DNA of 64,000 nucleotides from Rhodeus uyekii (taxonomy: Eukaryota; Chordata; Actinopteri; Cypriniformes; Acheilognathidae). The notes beneath the pieces are model-generated. The model did not search any database, was not told the DNA's origin, and saw nothing but the letters and a program-made list of their open reading frames with translations. A program made the translations under genes and the position numbers. Shown one piece after another: positions 1 through 11,128 of the stretch; the stretch's first letter is position 1, and each line of letters starts with the position of its first letter. The stretch lies in assembly GCA_037043235.1 (NCBI GenBank), contig JAWRVZ010000030.1:4323501-4387500 (forward strand). Reading direction: 5' to 3'.

Positions 1-1445
1 CATACAATTCTAAAAATAAAGTTCATAAAAGGGTGTGTCCCAGCAATAACATAGAAGCTTTTTTGGTTCCCCAAAGAAAAAAAAACTTTCAGTGAACAGT
101 TGAATTGAAAGTTTCCATGGATGTTAAAAGACGATTTTATTTTTAAGAGTATACTTGCACAAAGTATTTCATAGGGAAGTGGTTCTCGACATAGCGGGCA
201 TTAGTAAACACTCAACGGGACTGAAAGATCTTTTACAATTATTTGAAATATTTTATGATATATTGACATAACATGTAAAATGCTAAAAGGCTCTTATTAA
301 GACTATTTTTACGGCACAATTGTTTTAAGGAACATTAAACAAAAAAGGAAAATTGTCAAATATGTCATTAATTACTCACCCACATGTCGTTCCAAACCTG
401 TAAGTCTTTCGTTCATCTTTGGAACACAAATGAAAGTAATTTTAATGAAATCCAAGCTTTCTGTCCATCTGCTGACAGCCTACTCAACTACCACTTTCAA
501 GCACCAGAAAGGTGGTTAAAGACTCCAGTGGCTTAACCTCAATTTTAGCAACACAACTGCTTTTTTTTGAAGGAAAATTTTTTTTTTTTTCACAAAATAT
601 TAATCTCCAACATGCGTTCACGAGATCATCAAGATGCACGTGTGTTGTGACGTGTACAGTTGTCGTGGCGTGTACATTTTGTAACTATAGTGGGAAGTTT
701 TGTGTTTTAGCGGTAGCATTCGCATCACTTCATAAAATTGAGGTTTAACCACTAGAGTCACATGGATTGTATAATTGATGCATTTACTACCTTTCTGGGG
801 ATTGAAAGTGGTAGTTGCGTAAGCTCTCAATGGAGGGACAGAAAGCTCTTTGTTAGTTTCGCTGTTTGACAGTCTCACTGTTAGAAAATCATCAGCATGC
901 TAACATCTATTTAACTGTCAAAGCAATGCATTGCCTAACTGCACTGTATAAAAACAGCCTGTTCTATTACCGCTTTCAAAGCAAGCTGATTAGTCAATGA
1001 GACAGGTCCCTCAGATCCTGAGGAGCATCTGGAGTTGTCTTCTTTTTACAACTATCTTTCATTTTGCAAATAAACAGTACTAGATTTAGAGTTCTACAGT
1101 GACTTCACACCTATATGTTTAACTAATTTCCTCAAAAAAAGGCTGGAAACTATGAAAGCTTGTTACTGCAATTATTTCATCGCAATTTAAAGTTTATAAA
1201 TCACACATTTCTGACTTTATAACCCACAATTGCAAGATCACATCGCAATTCTGAGTGTAAAACTTGCAATTCTGACATCCTAATATTTATGTTAAAAACA
1301 TATGCATATAAAAGAATCAGAGAATCACAGTCACGATAAACCTGCTGCTCGCAGACACTCAACAAGCAGAAGAGCAACAAGCTGAAGTCTGAGACCAGAA
1401 AATTTGTGACAAAAATAAAGGAGACCATAAAGGAACTTAAAGACA
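1..1445. other. No gene recognised
   Basis: AT-rich sequence with poly-T/poly-A runs. I see no coding similarity and no clear terminal repeats. Short open frames here have no recognisable motif. Confidence 0.5.
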
Positions 1446-1453
1446 TTCTAGAT

Positions 1454-1845
1454 CAGGGGTGGGCAAACTACGGCCCGCCGAACTTGCCGAACCTGTATTA
1501 AACCTCCTTCATTTTACATTTTCCTGTAATGTCACTCTGTCGCGGCGCTGAAGCTGTGGTGGAGAGTAGGCGTGTGTCGCAAACCCCTCTACACCCCCCT
1601 TTATGGCGTTATTTCCGTGCTAAAAAGGAACGAGCGCAAAACTGATGTTTGCGCGCGCGTAAATTACATCCGCGAGCGGAAAACGGAGCTACACGTAAAT
1701 ACGGGTACCCGCGAGCTCATTTTAATCACTCGCGCGCGTGTGACATCTAATCTGCGCGCGGGCGCGAACATTCGCCCGCTCTCGACTGCTGTTTTTGCTC
1801 GCGCGAGCAATGTGGCCCGCGAGACAAATAGTTTGCCCACCCCTG
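1454..1845. mobile_element. hAT-type non-autonomous element
   Basis: Terminal inverted repeats CAGGGGTGGGCAAACTA and its complement bound 392 bases of CpG-rich sequence. Both sides carry the same 8-bp duplication TTCTAGAT (1446-1453 and 1846-1853). An 8-bp duplication with CAGGGG termini is typical of hAT transposons. There is no transposase inside. Confidence 0.9.
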
Positions 1846-2179
1846 TTCTAGATGAACTACGAGATGCAATGCAAACGAACTGAGACACAAAACTAAGGAT
1901 TATCAGGCCGTTTGTAATACTGTGTTCTTCCATCATCATAATCATCATGTGTTGATTATAATAGTAAGGTTGGGTAATGGTATTTGAACATATGGAAATA
2001 AGGGAGGCCTGTTTGGCTAATACTTTAAAAGTAGGGTAGGCAATACATAGTTCCCATAGTTTTGGAATGTGGGCGGAGTCAACCTCCGGTGGCCATGCTC
2101 TGGGGCAAGCTCAGAGCTGGAAGGCTTCCTACAATGCGTAACGCCGAAACAGATCGTAATCAAATCTTAAGTAGAAATG

Positions 2180-2640
2180 GCACCAAAGTCAGGAAAGTAC
2201 AAAGATGGGTTAGAGAAAGTATTACGCGAAAGATACGCGGCTAAGGTAAGCCTGATCGGTGCACTGATCCGTACGAAACTGGCAAAGGAAAACTGACGAG
2301 TAACGTCTGATGCCTCCCGGACATTACCTACCGGTACATAGACATTTTAAATTATTGAGTAAACACGAAAAGTGCTTACATTTTAGAGGATTTGAAAAGT
2401 TACAAATCGCTTGAAGCTTACCAGTTTGTCAATGGTTGGGTTAAAGACGTCATTGTCGTGGAAGTGAGCGACAACGTGTTGGTTATGGCAACGGTAAGCG
2501 TCAACGGTAAAAATGCTCAAAATAACAGAAATTCACTGGAATTTTCTCTGCAATTTTAGGTACGACACTCACAGATCATGAATGATACCATTAAAAAAAA
2601 AAACGGGCATTGTTGAAGCAACCCATGGTGATTGTAAATA
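2180..2640 (+). pseudogene. Broken YqaJ/SWIM-associated fish repeat gene
   Basis: An N-terminal exon reads MAPKSGKYKDGLEKVLRERY before a GTAAGC donor. Further on, one frame gives DPYETGKGKLTSNV, two TGA stops, then EDLKSYKSLEAYQFVNGWVK, and after an AAAA-run frameshift TGIVEATHGDC. These match the general layout of the teleost family pairing SWIM-like and YqaJ recombinase-like regions (recalled, not searched). Stops and the frameshift make it non-functional. Confidence 0.5.
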
Positions 2641-2979
2641 ATGGTATTTATTGATTGTAAAATAAAATTACTAGATATAGATGTTGTTTTTTGTTTTTAT
2701 TTTTTTACTAATTATAAACGTGGTTGTATATGTGAATTAGCAGTGTTTAATGCCTATGAAAAGTTGTTAAGAACTCAAGTTCATGTTCACTTTAAGATTC
2801 AAAACAAAGATAAACCGACCACAAAATACGACGACTCTGTTTCATTCACTGTACGAAATATCTGATATCTATTCTGATAGTACTACTGTTAATGATGATA
2901 ATGACACTAATCGATAGAGTATTTGTTAAAAGTAGCTTGTATGAATTCGATCAGAGCAGTTTCGACGGCAGTTATTTTC

Positions 2980-3132
2980 TGTTCGCTAACCATGTCCGTT
3001 GTCGCTCTTCACTTAACGTCTTCGTTTGCTCTACTTCAAATGTCCTCACAACAGGTTTAGTGTAAAAACTACGTTTCACGGAATCGTCTGCACGGTTTGT
3101 ACGATCTTTAAACGAGCATGTATTAACCATTG
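2980..3132 (-). pseudogene. THAP-domain-like N-terminal fragment
   Basis: Reads MVNTCSFKDRTNRADDSVKR and then SFYTKPVVRTFEVEQTKTLS and EERQRTWLANRK-stop. This resembles the start of a transposon THAP domain, but the second C..C pair is not seen before the stop. Most likely part of the surrounding TIR element. Confidence 0.45.
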
Positions 3133-3662
3133 TGTGACTGCAAATTGTATTCAAGCCACACGCAATGCCCCACAACATGGGCGATCACCATACAGTGACG
3201 TATGTGCTGACGTCATACGGGAACTATGTATATCAGAGAGGCTAGCAATAGAATAAAGCATAAAGCACATGATCCCACCCTCCCTTTAGAGCAGGGTTCT
3301 CAAACTCAAATTAGCTGGGGGCCGCAGGAGGCAGAGTTTGGGTGAGGCAGGGCCGCATCAAGTATTCCACAAAAAATATATTTTCTCAAACGTCATTATT
3401 GACAGTTCTTTAATTTCAATGGGTTCTTCTGAACATGAACTGTCCTGAACATAAACAGAATATTGAAGAACATTAACGGTTCTTCTGAAAATGACTTGTC
3501 TTGCCTATACTTCTTGCTGCCAGCGACCTGCAGATCTTCCTCTCACACAGCTGAGACACATTTGGCTTGAGAGAGGAAACAGTTGAGACTCTCAGTATAG
3601 CTTGAAGATGATCGTCAGTAAGTAGACCTGGACTTGGACTTACTGAAGTTCAAGATTGAGGA

Positions 3663-3925
3663 AAAAGTTACAAATTTTTTCGAGATACTAAGTCATTATT
3701 TCGAGATACTAATTCATTATTATGAGAAACACTCATTATTATGAGAAATTTTCTCATTATTTCGAGATACTAAGTAATTATTTCAAGATACTAAGTCATT
3801 ATTATGATAAACACTCATTATTTTGAGATACTAAGTCATTATTATGATAAACTTCCTAATTTATTCGAGATACAAAGTCATTATTTTGAGAAACCCTCTC
3901 ATTATTATGACTTAAATAAATAAAA
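3663..3925. repeat. Degenerate tandem repeat in hAT element
   Basis: About ten imperfect copies of a ~20-24-bp unit, TTCGAGATACTAAGTCATTA and variants, inside the hAT-type element. Confidence 0.8.
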
Positions 3926-4502
3926 ATTTTCTCAACTGTGGCTTCCATACTTTCCTGATGACATGAACATCGTAACATTTGTATATGGTAGAAAATACCG
4001 AGATAGGCGACTGCTACCGGGATGATAAATTATCAGCTGGGACTGTGGGACACCTTTAATATATTTATTATATACAATGGGATGAAGCCACGGAGACGTT
4101 ATTTACTGGATTTTATTTTCTATATTAACCCCATGGGTTCATCGGGACAATCTAGCCAACACAGATGTCCCGTTGACTGTGTAACTGGGGCGGGAAACTG
4201 AGGCCCCTGATGAGCCTCAAGCGGGACTGCGGGCGTTATCTGGCTGAGTGTCCCAGCGGAGCTCCACTCCCCTCGGCGACACTGTCAACGGAGCATCGGA
4301 CATGTTGGTCGTTATTTTGCAGATTCGTTATGATAACATATCATTCGCAATTATAACAGTAACATTGACTTTGTCCAGCTCAAAGTAGAACATACTCAAT
4401 TTCAAACACAATAAGAAGTAATAATTCTATGACGGCTTTGATAAATGTGAAGTTACACGGGCAGCTCCATAGTTGTGAAATGTTTCTGTCTGCATCAAGC
4501 CC

Positions 4503-4645
4503 GGCCGATGCCCCGCCTCCGGGAGTCATTTACTCCACTGTGATTGGCCCCAGGAAGTCATTTACTCCACTGTGATTGGCCTCCGGGAGTCATATACTCC
4601 ACTGTGATTAGCCTCCGGGAGTCATATACTCCACTGTGATTGGTT
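4503..4645. repeat. Tandem repeat, ~39-bp unit, about 4 copies
   Basis: Repeated GGGAGTCATATACTCCACTG followed by TGATTGGCCTCC. Each unit contains the palindrome-like GGAGTCAT...ACTCC. Internal to the hAT-type element. Confidence 0.8.
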
Positions 4646-5059
4646 GGTTTGTACAGCTCCAGCTTGTACGCAGTGTTGCCAGATTGGGCTCCTTTTGGTC
4701 ACGTCCGACCGGGAAAAAATGCATTGGGCTGGTCGATAAAAATTGGGCTTGTTTTTGATGACAAACCCGCCCAAATTTCATATATAAATGCATATAAATT
4801 CCATTAAAACAAGCCTACAAATGCATATAAATTCCACAAAAACAGGCCCGTCTCATCCCCGTCTCATTCGTCAGTCCAATCTGGCAACACTGCTTGCACG
4901 AAAAAGGAATCTTCCGCACACAATGCGGTAAAGCGCTATTCATTCAAAACTCGCGGGCCGCACTTACATTAAACTTTCATATTGTCCCGCGGGCCACAAA
5001 ATATTGTTTCGCGGGCCGCATGTTTGAGACCCCTGCTTTAGAGCGTCTCCAAAGCCACG

Positions 5060-6130
5060 CCCCCTTTCAAAACACATGAACACGCTTAGCCAGAGCAGAT
5101 TGTGTAAAAGCGTCACGAGTCGCCATTAAATTACCGCATGTCTCAAAGCACATAACCTTACAATAATAATGAACATAACTTAAAGAGTGCTGACCTGTAT
5201 GACCTGACTGCTGCAGATTCCTTTCAGCGTTGATAGTGATCATAGAAACGTATAAATCTGAGTCTGAAGTCGTGAACGTAGTTGCATCTTGTAATCTGGT
5301 TCAGGAACTGTAAAAGATGACTGCTGTTTGTTTACAGCACTCTGTGACTGTATAGCCTTATGGAACGCACCGATGATGAGTGATTTCTGCATGAGCAGTA
5401 TGGAAATACATATGTTCACAGGAATGACTTGATGAAAATTTTGTGGGTCTTGAGAGTTCCACAGAAGATATCCGTAATTTCTTTAAAATATTTAGACCAC
5501 TTTTATTATTGATTGCTATTCGGATTTTCAAGCAGTATAACAAAAAGTGATTATGAAAAAAATTGCTTTCCCTACTTTTAAGAGCAAAGTCATAATCGGA
5601 GTGATTAATGATGGGAGGAAAAGGATAAGTGTAGCCTAAGTGGTAGGAAAAATCTGTGTCAGCAAAACAGGAAGATAAACAATAAGAGATACATTTATGA
5701 CTAAGAGACATGGCTTGTTGAACAGATGGAATTTGGAAGTGTAGCGGAGGGATCAGTGGAGGAAGATGACAGTGTGAGAGAACAGCAGAGGCTGATCCAA
5801 TATAAATCATTAACAGAAAAGCTGCTGGACTGCACATAAAATGCATTACAGCATAGCGTGAGAAGCTGATTCAACACTTCTGATATGAAAATGATACTGT
5901 ACACCTTCCTCTGAACAGATGTTATTAAAAATGCTTTAATGGTTTAAATACTGCACTGTGCAAGCACTTAGTGTTTTTACCCAACTAGTTTTTAAACTCA
6001 GATGTTTTGTTTAGGTGGTTGTTGTTTTTTTGGGTCATGTGATCCTTGTTTAATCACCTGTGAGTAGAAAGGTTTGTTGGGTAAAAGCTGACAAAGAGCT
6101 CTGAACAGAATTTTACATTGCATTAAACCA
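5060..6130. other. No gene recognised
   Basis: Contains a 162-codon minus-strand open frame (5846-5358) without recognisable motifs or splice context; probably chance. Confidence 0.45.
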
Positions 6131-6134
6131 TGAA

Positions 6135-6625
6135 AGTACAGAAAATACAGAAAGTATTCAGATTTCTGTAACCAATTCGGTCTCTGAGCTCTTCAGGCAG
6201 TTCTTTTGACCTCACGATTCTCATTTGCTCTGAAATGCACTGTGAGCTGTAAGGTCTTATATAGACAGGTGTGTGGCTTTCCTAATCAAGTCCAATCAGT
6301 TTAATCAAACACAGCTGGACTCAAATGAAGATGTAGAACGATCTCGAGGATGATCAGAAGAAATGGACTGCAACTGAGTTAAATATATGAGTGTCACAGC
6401 AAAGGGTCTGAATACTTCGGACCATGTGATATTTCAGTTTTTCGTTTTTAATAAATCTGCAAAAATGTCAACAATTCAGTGTTTTTCTGTCAATATGGGG
6501 TGCTGTGTGTACATTAATGAGGAAAAAAATAAACTTAAATGATTTTAGGAAATGGCAGCAATATAACAAAGAGTGAAAAATGTAAGGTGGTCTGAATACT
6601 TTCTGTACCCACTGTATATGGAACC
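6135..6625. mobile_element. Deleted Tc1-like transposon
   Basis: Left end TACAGAAAGTATTCAGA and right end TCTGAATACTTTCTGTA form the inverted termini seen in many fish Tc1-like elements. Only about 490 bases remain, so the transposase is lost. Lies just downstream of sepsecs. Confidence 0.75.
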
Positions 6626-6672
6626 ATAATGATGTTCTTAAAAAAAAAAACAATAGCAACAATTAATTTGTA

Positions 6673-6678
6673 TTTATT
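6673..6678 (-). terminator. sepsecs: poly(A) signal of sepsecs
   Basis: AATAAA on the minus strand about 180 bases beyond the sepsecs stop codon. It is the first canonical signal met, so it is the likeliest cleavage signal; this is inferred from position and motif only. Confidence 0.6.
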
Positions 6679-6856
6679 GTAAGTCATGATACACAGCTTT
6701 CAAAAAGTCTAAACGCACAGAGGAAACAAACGGATGCATTTGTGGCCATATGTTAATATATATAAAAAATCACACACAAGGCTATTGCAACGTCAAGTTA
6801 CGAAAAAAATGAATCCTATGTATACAACTCATTCAACCAGAGCATTAGAGGTCTGT

Positions 6857-7091
6857 TTAGTCTTTCAAATCTTCAGTAGGAGACACGGACTCACTCTTCT
6901 CTGCAGAAGCTTCTTTCCTAAGGCTCTTGAGGCATTTATCAAGTCTTTTGATGCACAATGTTATATCTTCTTTGGTTATTCCTATGGCAGAGGCTGCATT
7001 AAGGTACGGGCATGGATAGGAATCGGTGTGCGACATGAAGCCGTTGAACGTGTGTCCGTTCACTGTCTGTTCCACACCCAGTGGGACCACC
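6857..7091 (-). CDS. sepsecs: sepsecs last coding exon (aa 404-481 and stop)
   Basis: Acceptor TTGTGTTGCAG, then VVPLGVEQTVNGHTFNGFMS, later YLNAASAIG and IKRLDKCLKSLRKE. It ends SPTEDLKD-TAA. The mammalian C-terminal tail after this point is missing. Confidence 0.95.
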
Positions 7092-10000
7092 CTGCAACAC
7101 AATTTTGCAACAAACCTTTGATGAACGCACAACCCAAAGTACAAACTGAACTAAAATGTATCTTATCTGATTTTATAGCATGTGGTCAATGAAAGCATAA
7201 GTTCTCATGATAATGTTCCCATCCTTATAATTACTACTCCAATGATTCATTTCTCACCAACATTGATAAACTAAACTGGTCCTCTAAAACATTAATGAGG
7301 ACAAATAGTCTCTACCTTTCAAGCCAAAACCGATTTAAAGCAAAACATGAGCCAATTCTGAGTTTTACAAGAATCTTCTGAAACCAAATTCACTGCAGAC
7401 ATTAAGTTTAACCTTAAATGATTGTGTCAAATGTATTCGTTGCACATCTATCACTGCAGATATAGTGCAGAGTCAGTGACGGACTAAAAGGAGGTGGAGA
7501 GGATAATGCAACGAGATAAACCCTTGAGAATGAGAAAGACTCCCATTTAAAAAATGAAAGCGGACAGCAGAAAGATAGTTTCATTAATATTGCAGCAGAT
7601 CATCTCATGTCCAGCAGAAAACATGGTAACACTTTATTATACAGTAACCTTGTTACACGTTGCATTTAATTATTATAGTAATAACTATAAATTATGCATG
7701 ATTACAAGCAACTAACCCTAATCCTAAGCCTACAGCAAGCACATGTAGTTATTACTCAGTATTAAATGTGCAATTACACTGTAAGGGACCTTACAATAAA
7801 GTGTAATCAAAAATATTAAGAGAAGAAAAAAATTTAGCTTTGGGATTGAAACTATTCAATCAGTCAGCTTGTATAGTTTATAAAAAGTGAACTGTAAACA
7901 ACAGAAAGTATTGTGAGACTTAAGTCACACATTAAGTGTAACATTTCATGAAAAAAGCTAGTTAGGCTACTAAGCAGGGTTAATTAGAATATACAGTGAT
8001 CCCTCATTTATCGCGGTTAATGTGGACCGGAAGCCCCCGCGATAGGTGAAAATCTGTGAAGTAGGATTGCCCCTCTAGGAATTTCCGTACATAAGGTACC
8101 AGAATGTTTAAAATATGTATATTTATACTTTATATATATATTTTAATTAAATCTATTTAATTATAAAACCTTAATATTATACATTTACTCTCTCTCTCTC
8201 TCTCTCTCTCATACGATACGTATTATGGTGCTCTACACTCATCAATGACAGTGGTATCTTGAGATTTGACTCAAAGAATGTGATGATGATGGTGTTATTG
8301 CACTGGTATAAATGAGGCCTTTAAATCAGTTCTGGAAGCGCCTCATCGTCAGATATCGGCGCTGGATCATCAACATTTGCTTCTGAGAGAGGTGAAGAGG
8401 CTCCCACTCCACTCGTGCTCTTATTCGTCAATCTTGCGGCGGGAACCAATCACATGTCTTGTCTGAGTGTCCGTGGGTGTGTACAAAGCCTCTGAGAGAG
8501 TTTCTCTCTTTGTCTGGAATCCTGGGAAACCGTTTCTCTCACATCACGATGAAGCAACACTGCATATGGCGGTATTTTTTTTAATTTTTCGATTAATTTT
8601 TTTTTTTAATTTGCGATGTACTGAGGACATGAAACTTGAACCGCGAAGCGTTGAGGGATTACTGTATATTATATAACAATAGACAGATTGTTAAAAAGTA
8701 TCAAGACACTTTCTGCTTATCAAACAGTTGGATATGCAGCCAGTTCATCACATCTGTTTGAACCTGAGGAAACGGACTTCATATCTTCTGAGACTTTAGA
8801 TGACAACATATATAGATATAAAAGGTTGCGGTGCAAGGGCATGAGCTCACCTGGCCCCAGACACCTGTCTGGTGAAGAGCATGGAGCCCAGCTGAGTGAC
8901 CGCTGCGTGACTGTGTGTCTGGAGACAGTTCAGCGACATAGCTGGAATGCACAGGAAACAACGTTAGACACATTTCATACATTTGCTTCACTTTCGTACA
9001 TTAGTTTTAGTTTGAAAATGTAAGGGAACAGAAAGGAACAGGACAATACAACAATATATGCAATCATGTGACTAAGAAGTAAACTTTACCACACTTTTAA
9101 GTATTTATTACTAAAATAATATATTTAAAAAAATATATACTTAAGTGCAAACTGAATTGTTGAACTGAAATGTTTTCAGATGCTTAACCATACATGACCA
9201 CATTTGAACGGTTGCCAAAAAGAGAAAAATGCAGAGATTGTGTAGCTGCAGCAGGAATGGCCGTCGCCAGCGATGAGGTCACCGGACCTCGGTACTTCTC
9301 AAATACTATAATTGCCTAATATAGTATTAACGCTACTTTAGTGTTGCAAGGATATTGCAAAGCACCAAGATGTTGTCATTTGAGCTGCTCTGCGGTCTGT
9401 CACCGCTCGCCAATGTCAAAAACATTTAGATGACCAATCAAATCAAAGCAGACTGGCTTTAAGTTCACAGAAGCTGCTGAACGCGACTGCTAGCGCAGTG
9501 AGAATTTGATAGCCGTTTTAGGATTGAAAGGTTAAATGATCAACAAAAGTTATCAGGTAAATGAAATAGGCCTATATAATTTACGTGATTAATGTAATTA
9601 GTAACTGTCAAGGTGAGAGGATAAGAAACATTAACAAAGCAGTGTTTAGCATATTAAGCATAAAATTAATAATGAATGTATACATAATGTAAATTAATTT
9701 AATAAATGTAATGTTCGTAAGTGAACTTGTCTAAGAAAATTATTAATAAAACATATTGGCTAAATATAATTTGACCCTATGTTTGCTTTCCTCACTGACA
9801 TAGACTAACATGAACAGAATATCAGTCAAAGCTGAGCTTCAGGAGGGGAAGAGACAGGGCAAGAAAAAAGAAAGAGTGATGGAAATGAGCTGGTATTGAC
9901 AAATAATTAGTTCCCACTGATCCCCATGGTTTTAAAGCGATTTCTTATCCTTTTTTTGTCCTTCAACCATCTTGAAATGCACAAGTGTAGATTAGAGAAA

Positions 10001-11046
10001 TCAAATATTTTCTCGGAGCCCCTGAACCCCCTTACAAGCTCAAAATTAGGACCTTAGTGATTATAAATCCATGTCTATGCCTTGCCAGCAGGGGTTAACT
10101 GGTTTATGATACCCAACCAAACCAAATACAAATCAAATAATTCTTGTTTACTTAACTGTTGTATAAAAGCAGCAGCAGCCCTCTTGCTCACATGACATTG
10201 CACTATACAGTACATTATGCATCATTCCTCACCCAGTGATATTGGATTGTGTGGCGTATGCAGCAATCTCTCCCCATGCCTCTCGGCGAGAGTCTTCAGC
10301 TCCTGTGCCAGGTGGCTGTACAGTTCCTGCGGGACATACAAAACTCTATTTATAAATAGCTCTCCACTTTACACAGCTTTTCCTGTCGCACATTCTGTTT
10401 TCTGCTAATGTAGCAATTCTGTGTCTGCTGGCCTACAGTGTACCCACCACCTGCTTCATTCACCAGCCACCCTAGCTTTCTCTTTTCCAGGCAAAGATAC
10501 AGCCTGCTTTCCCATCTGAAGCTGTAATGTAATTGCGTCAACAGAATCAGCTGTGTTGGCAGTGCTGTGGTCCACCACTGGGATCAATTACAAATGAACT
10601 GTAAGAGGCCCCTATTATGATGATGTTGGTCAGACAGCATGAAAATCCAGAGACAATAGTCTGCTGTCTTTGACAGTTCAAAATATGCAGCAACCCACAT
10701 TATGCAAATGAAATACATCCTAACAATCAATGGAAAATTTTAGCAACCAAATACGAACGCCCTAAAAACCACCAACAATACTCTCCGAAAAAATCTCAAA
10801 AATAAGGCCTGGTTCCATAGACAAGGCTTAAATTAAACCAGGATTAGTCCTTAGTTTAATTAAGACATTTAAGTAGCTTTTATAAACATTCCTTAGAAAA
10901 TATGAAAATGTTACTAATATGCATCTTGAGACAAAACATTGGCAGTGGCATATTTTGTGACAAGTTGTTTTCAATTAAAACAGCTTAAACATATATTCTA
11001 GTCTGGGAATAGACTTATGCCTTGTCTGGATAAATGTGCTTAAATG

Positions 11047-11128
<82 letters not shown>

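Larger units (their letters stand above)
2044..3231. mobile_element. TIR element with YqaJ/SWIM-like and THAP fragments
   Basis: Ends are inverted copies of TACATAGTTCCC(A/G)TA. Inside, the plus strand holds a broken YqaJ/SWIM-type gene fragment and the minus strand a THAP-like start, converging on each other. No clean target duplication was found, so the superfamily is undecided (THAP suggests P- or Kolobok-like). Confidence 0.55.
3292..5035. mobile_element. hAT-type non-autonomous element, 1.7 kb
   Basis: Termini CAGGGTTCTCAAACTCAA and the complement of TGTTTGAGACCCCTG. Exact 8-bp duplication CTTTAGAG at 3284-3291 and 5036-5043. The interior has no intact ORF but holds two tandem arrays. 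Confidence 0.9.

Noticed and set aside
5358..5846. 162-codon minus frame
   Set aside because: No recognisable motif, no splice or promoter context, composition like surrounding non-coding DNA.
8688..9023. 111-codon plus frame
   Set aside because: Antisense of sepsecs exon 10 and flanking intron.
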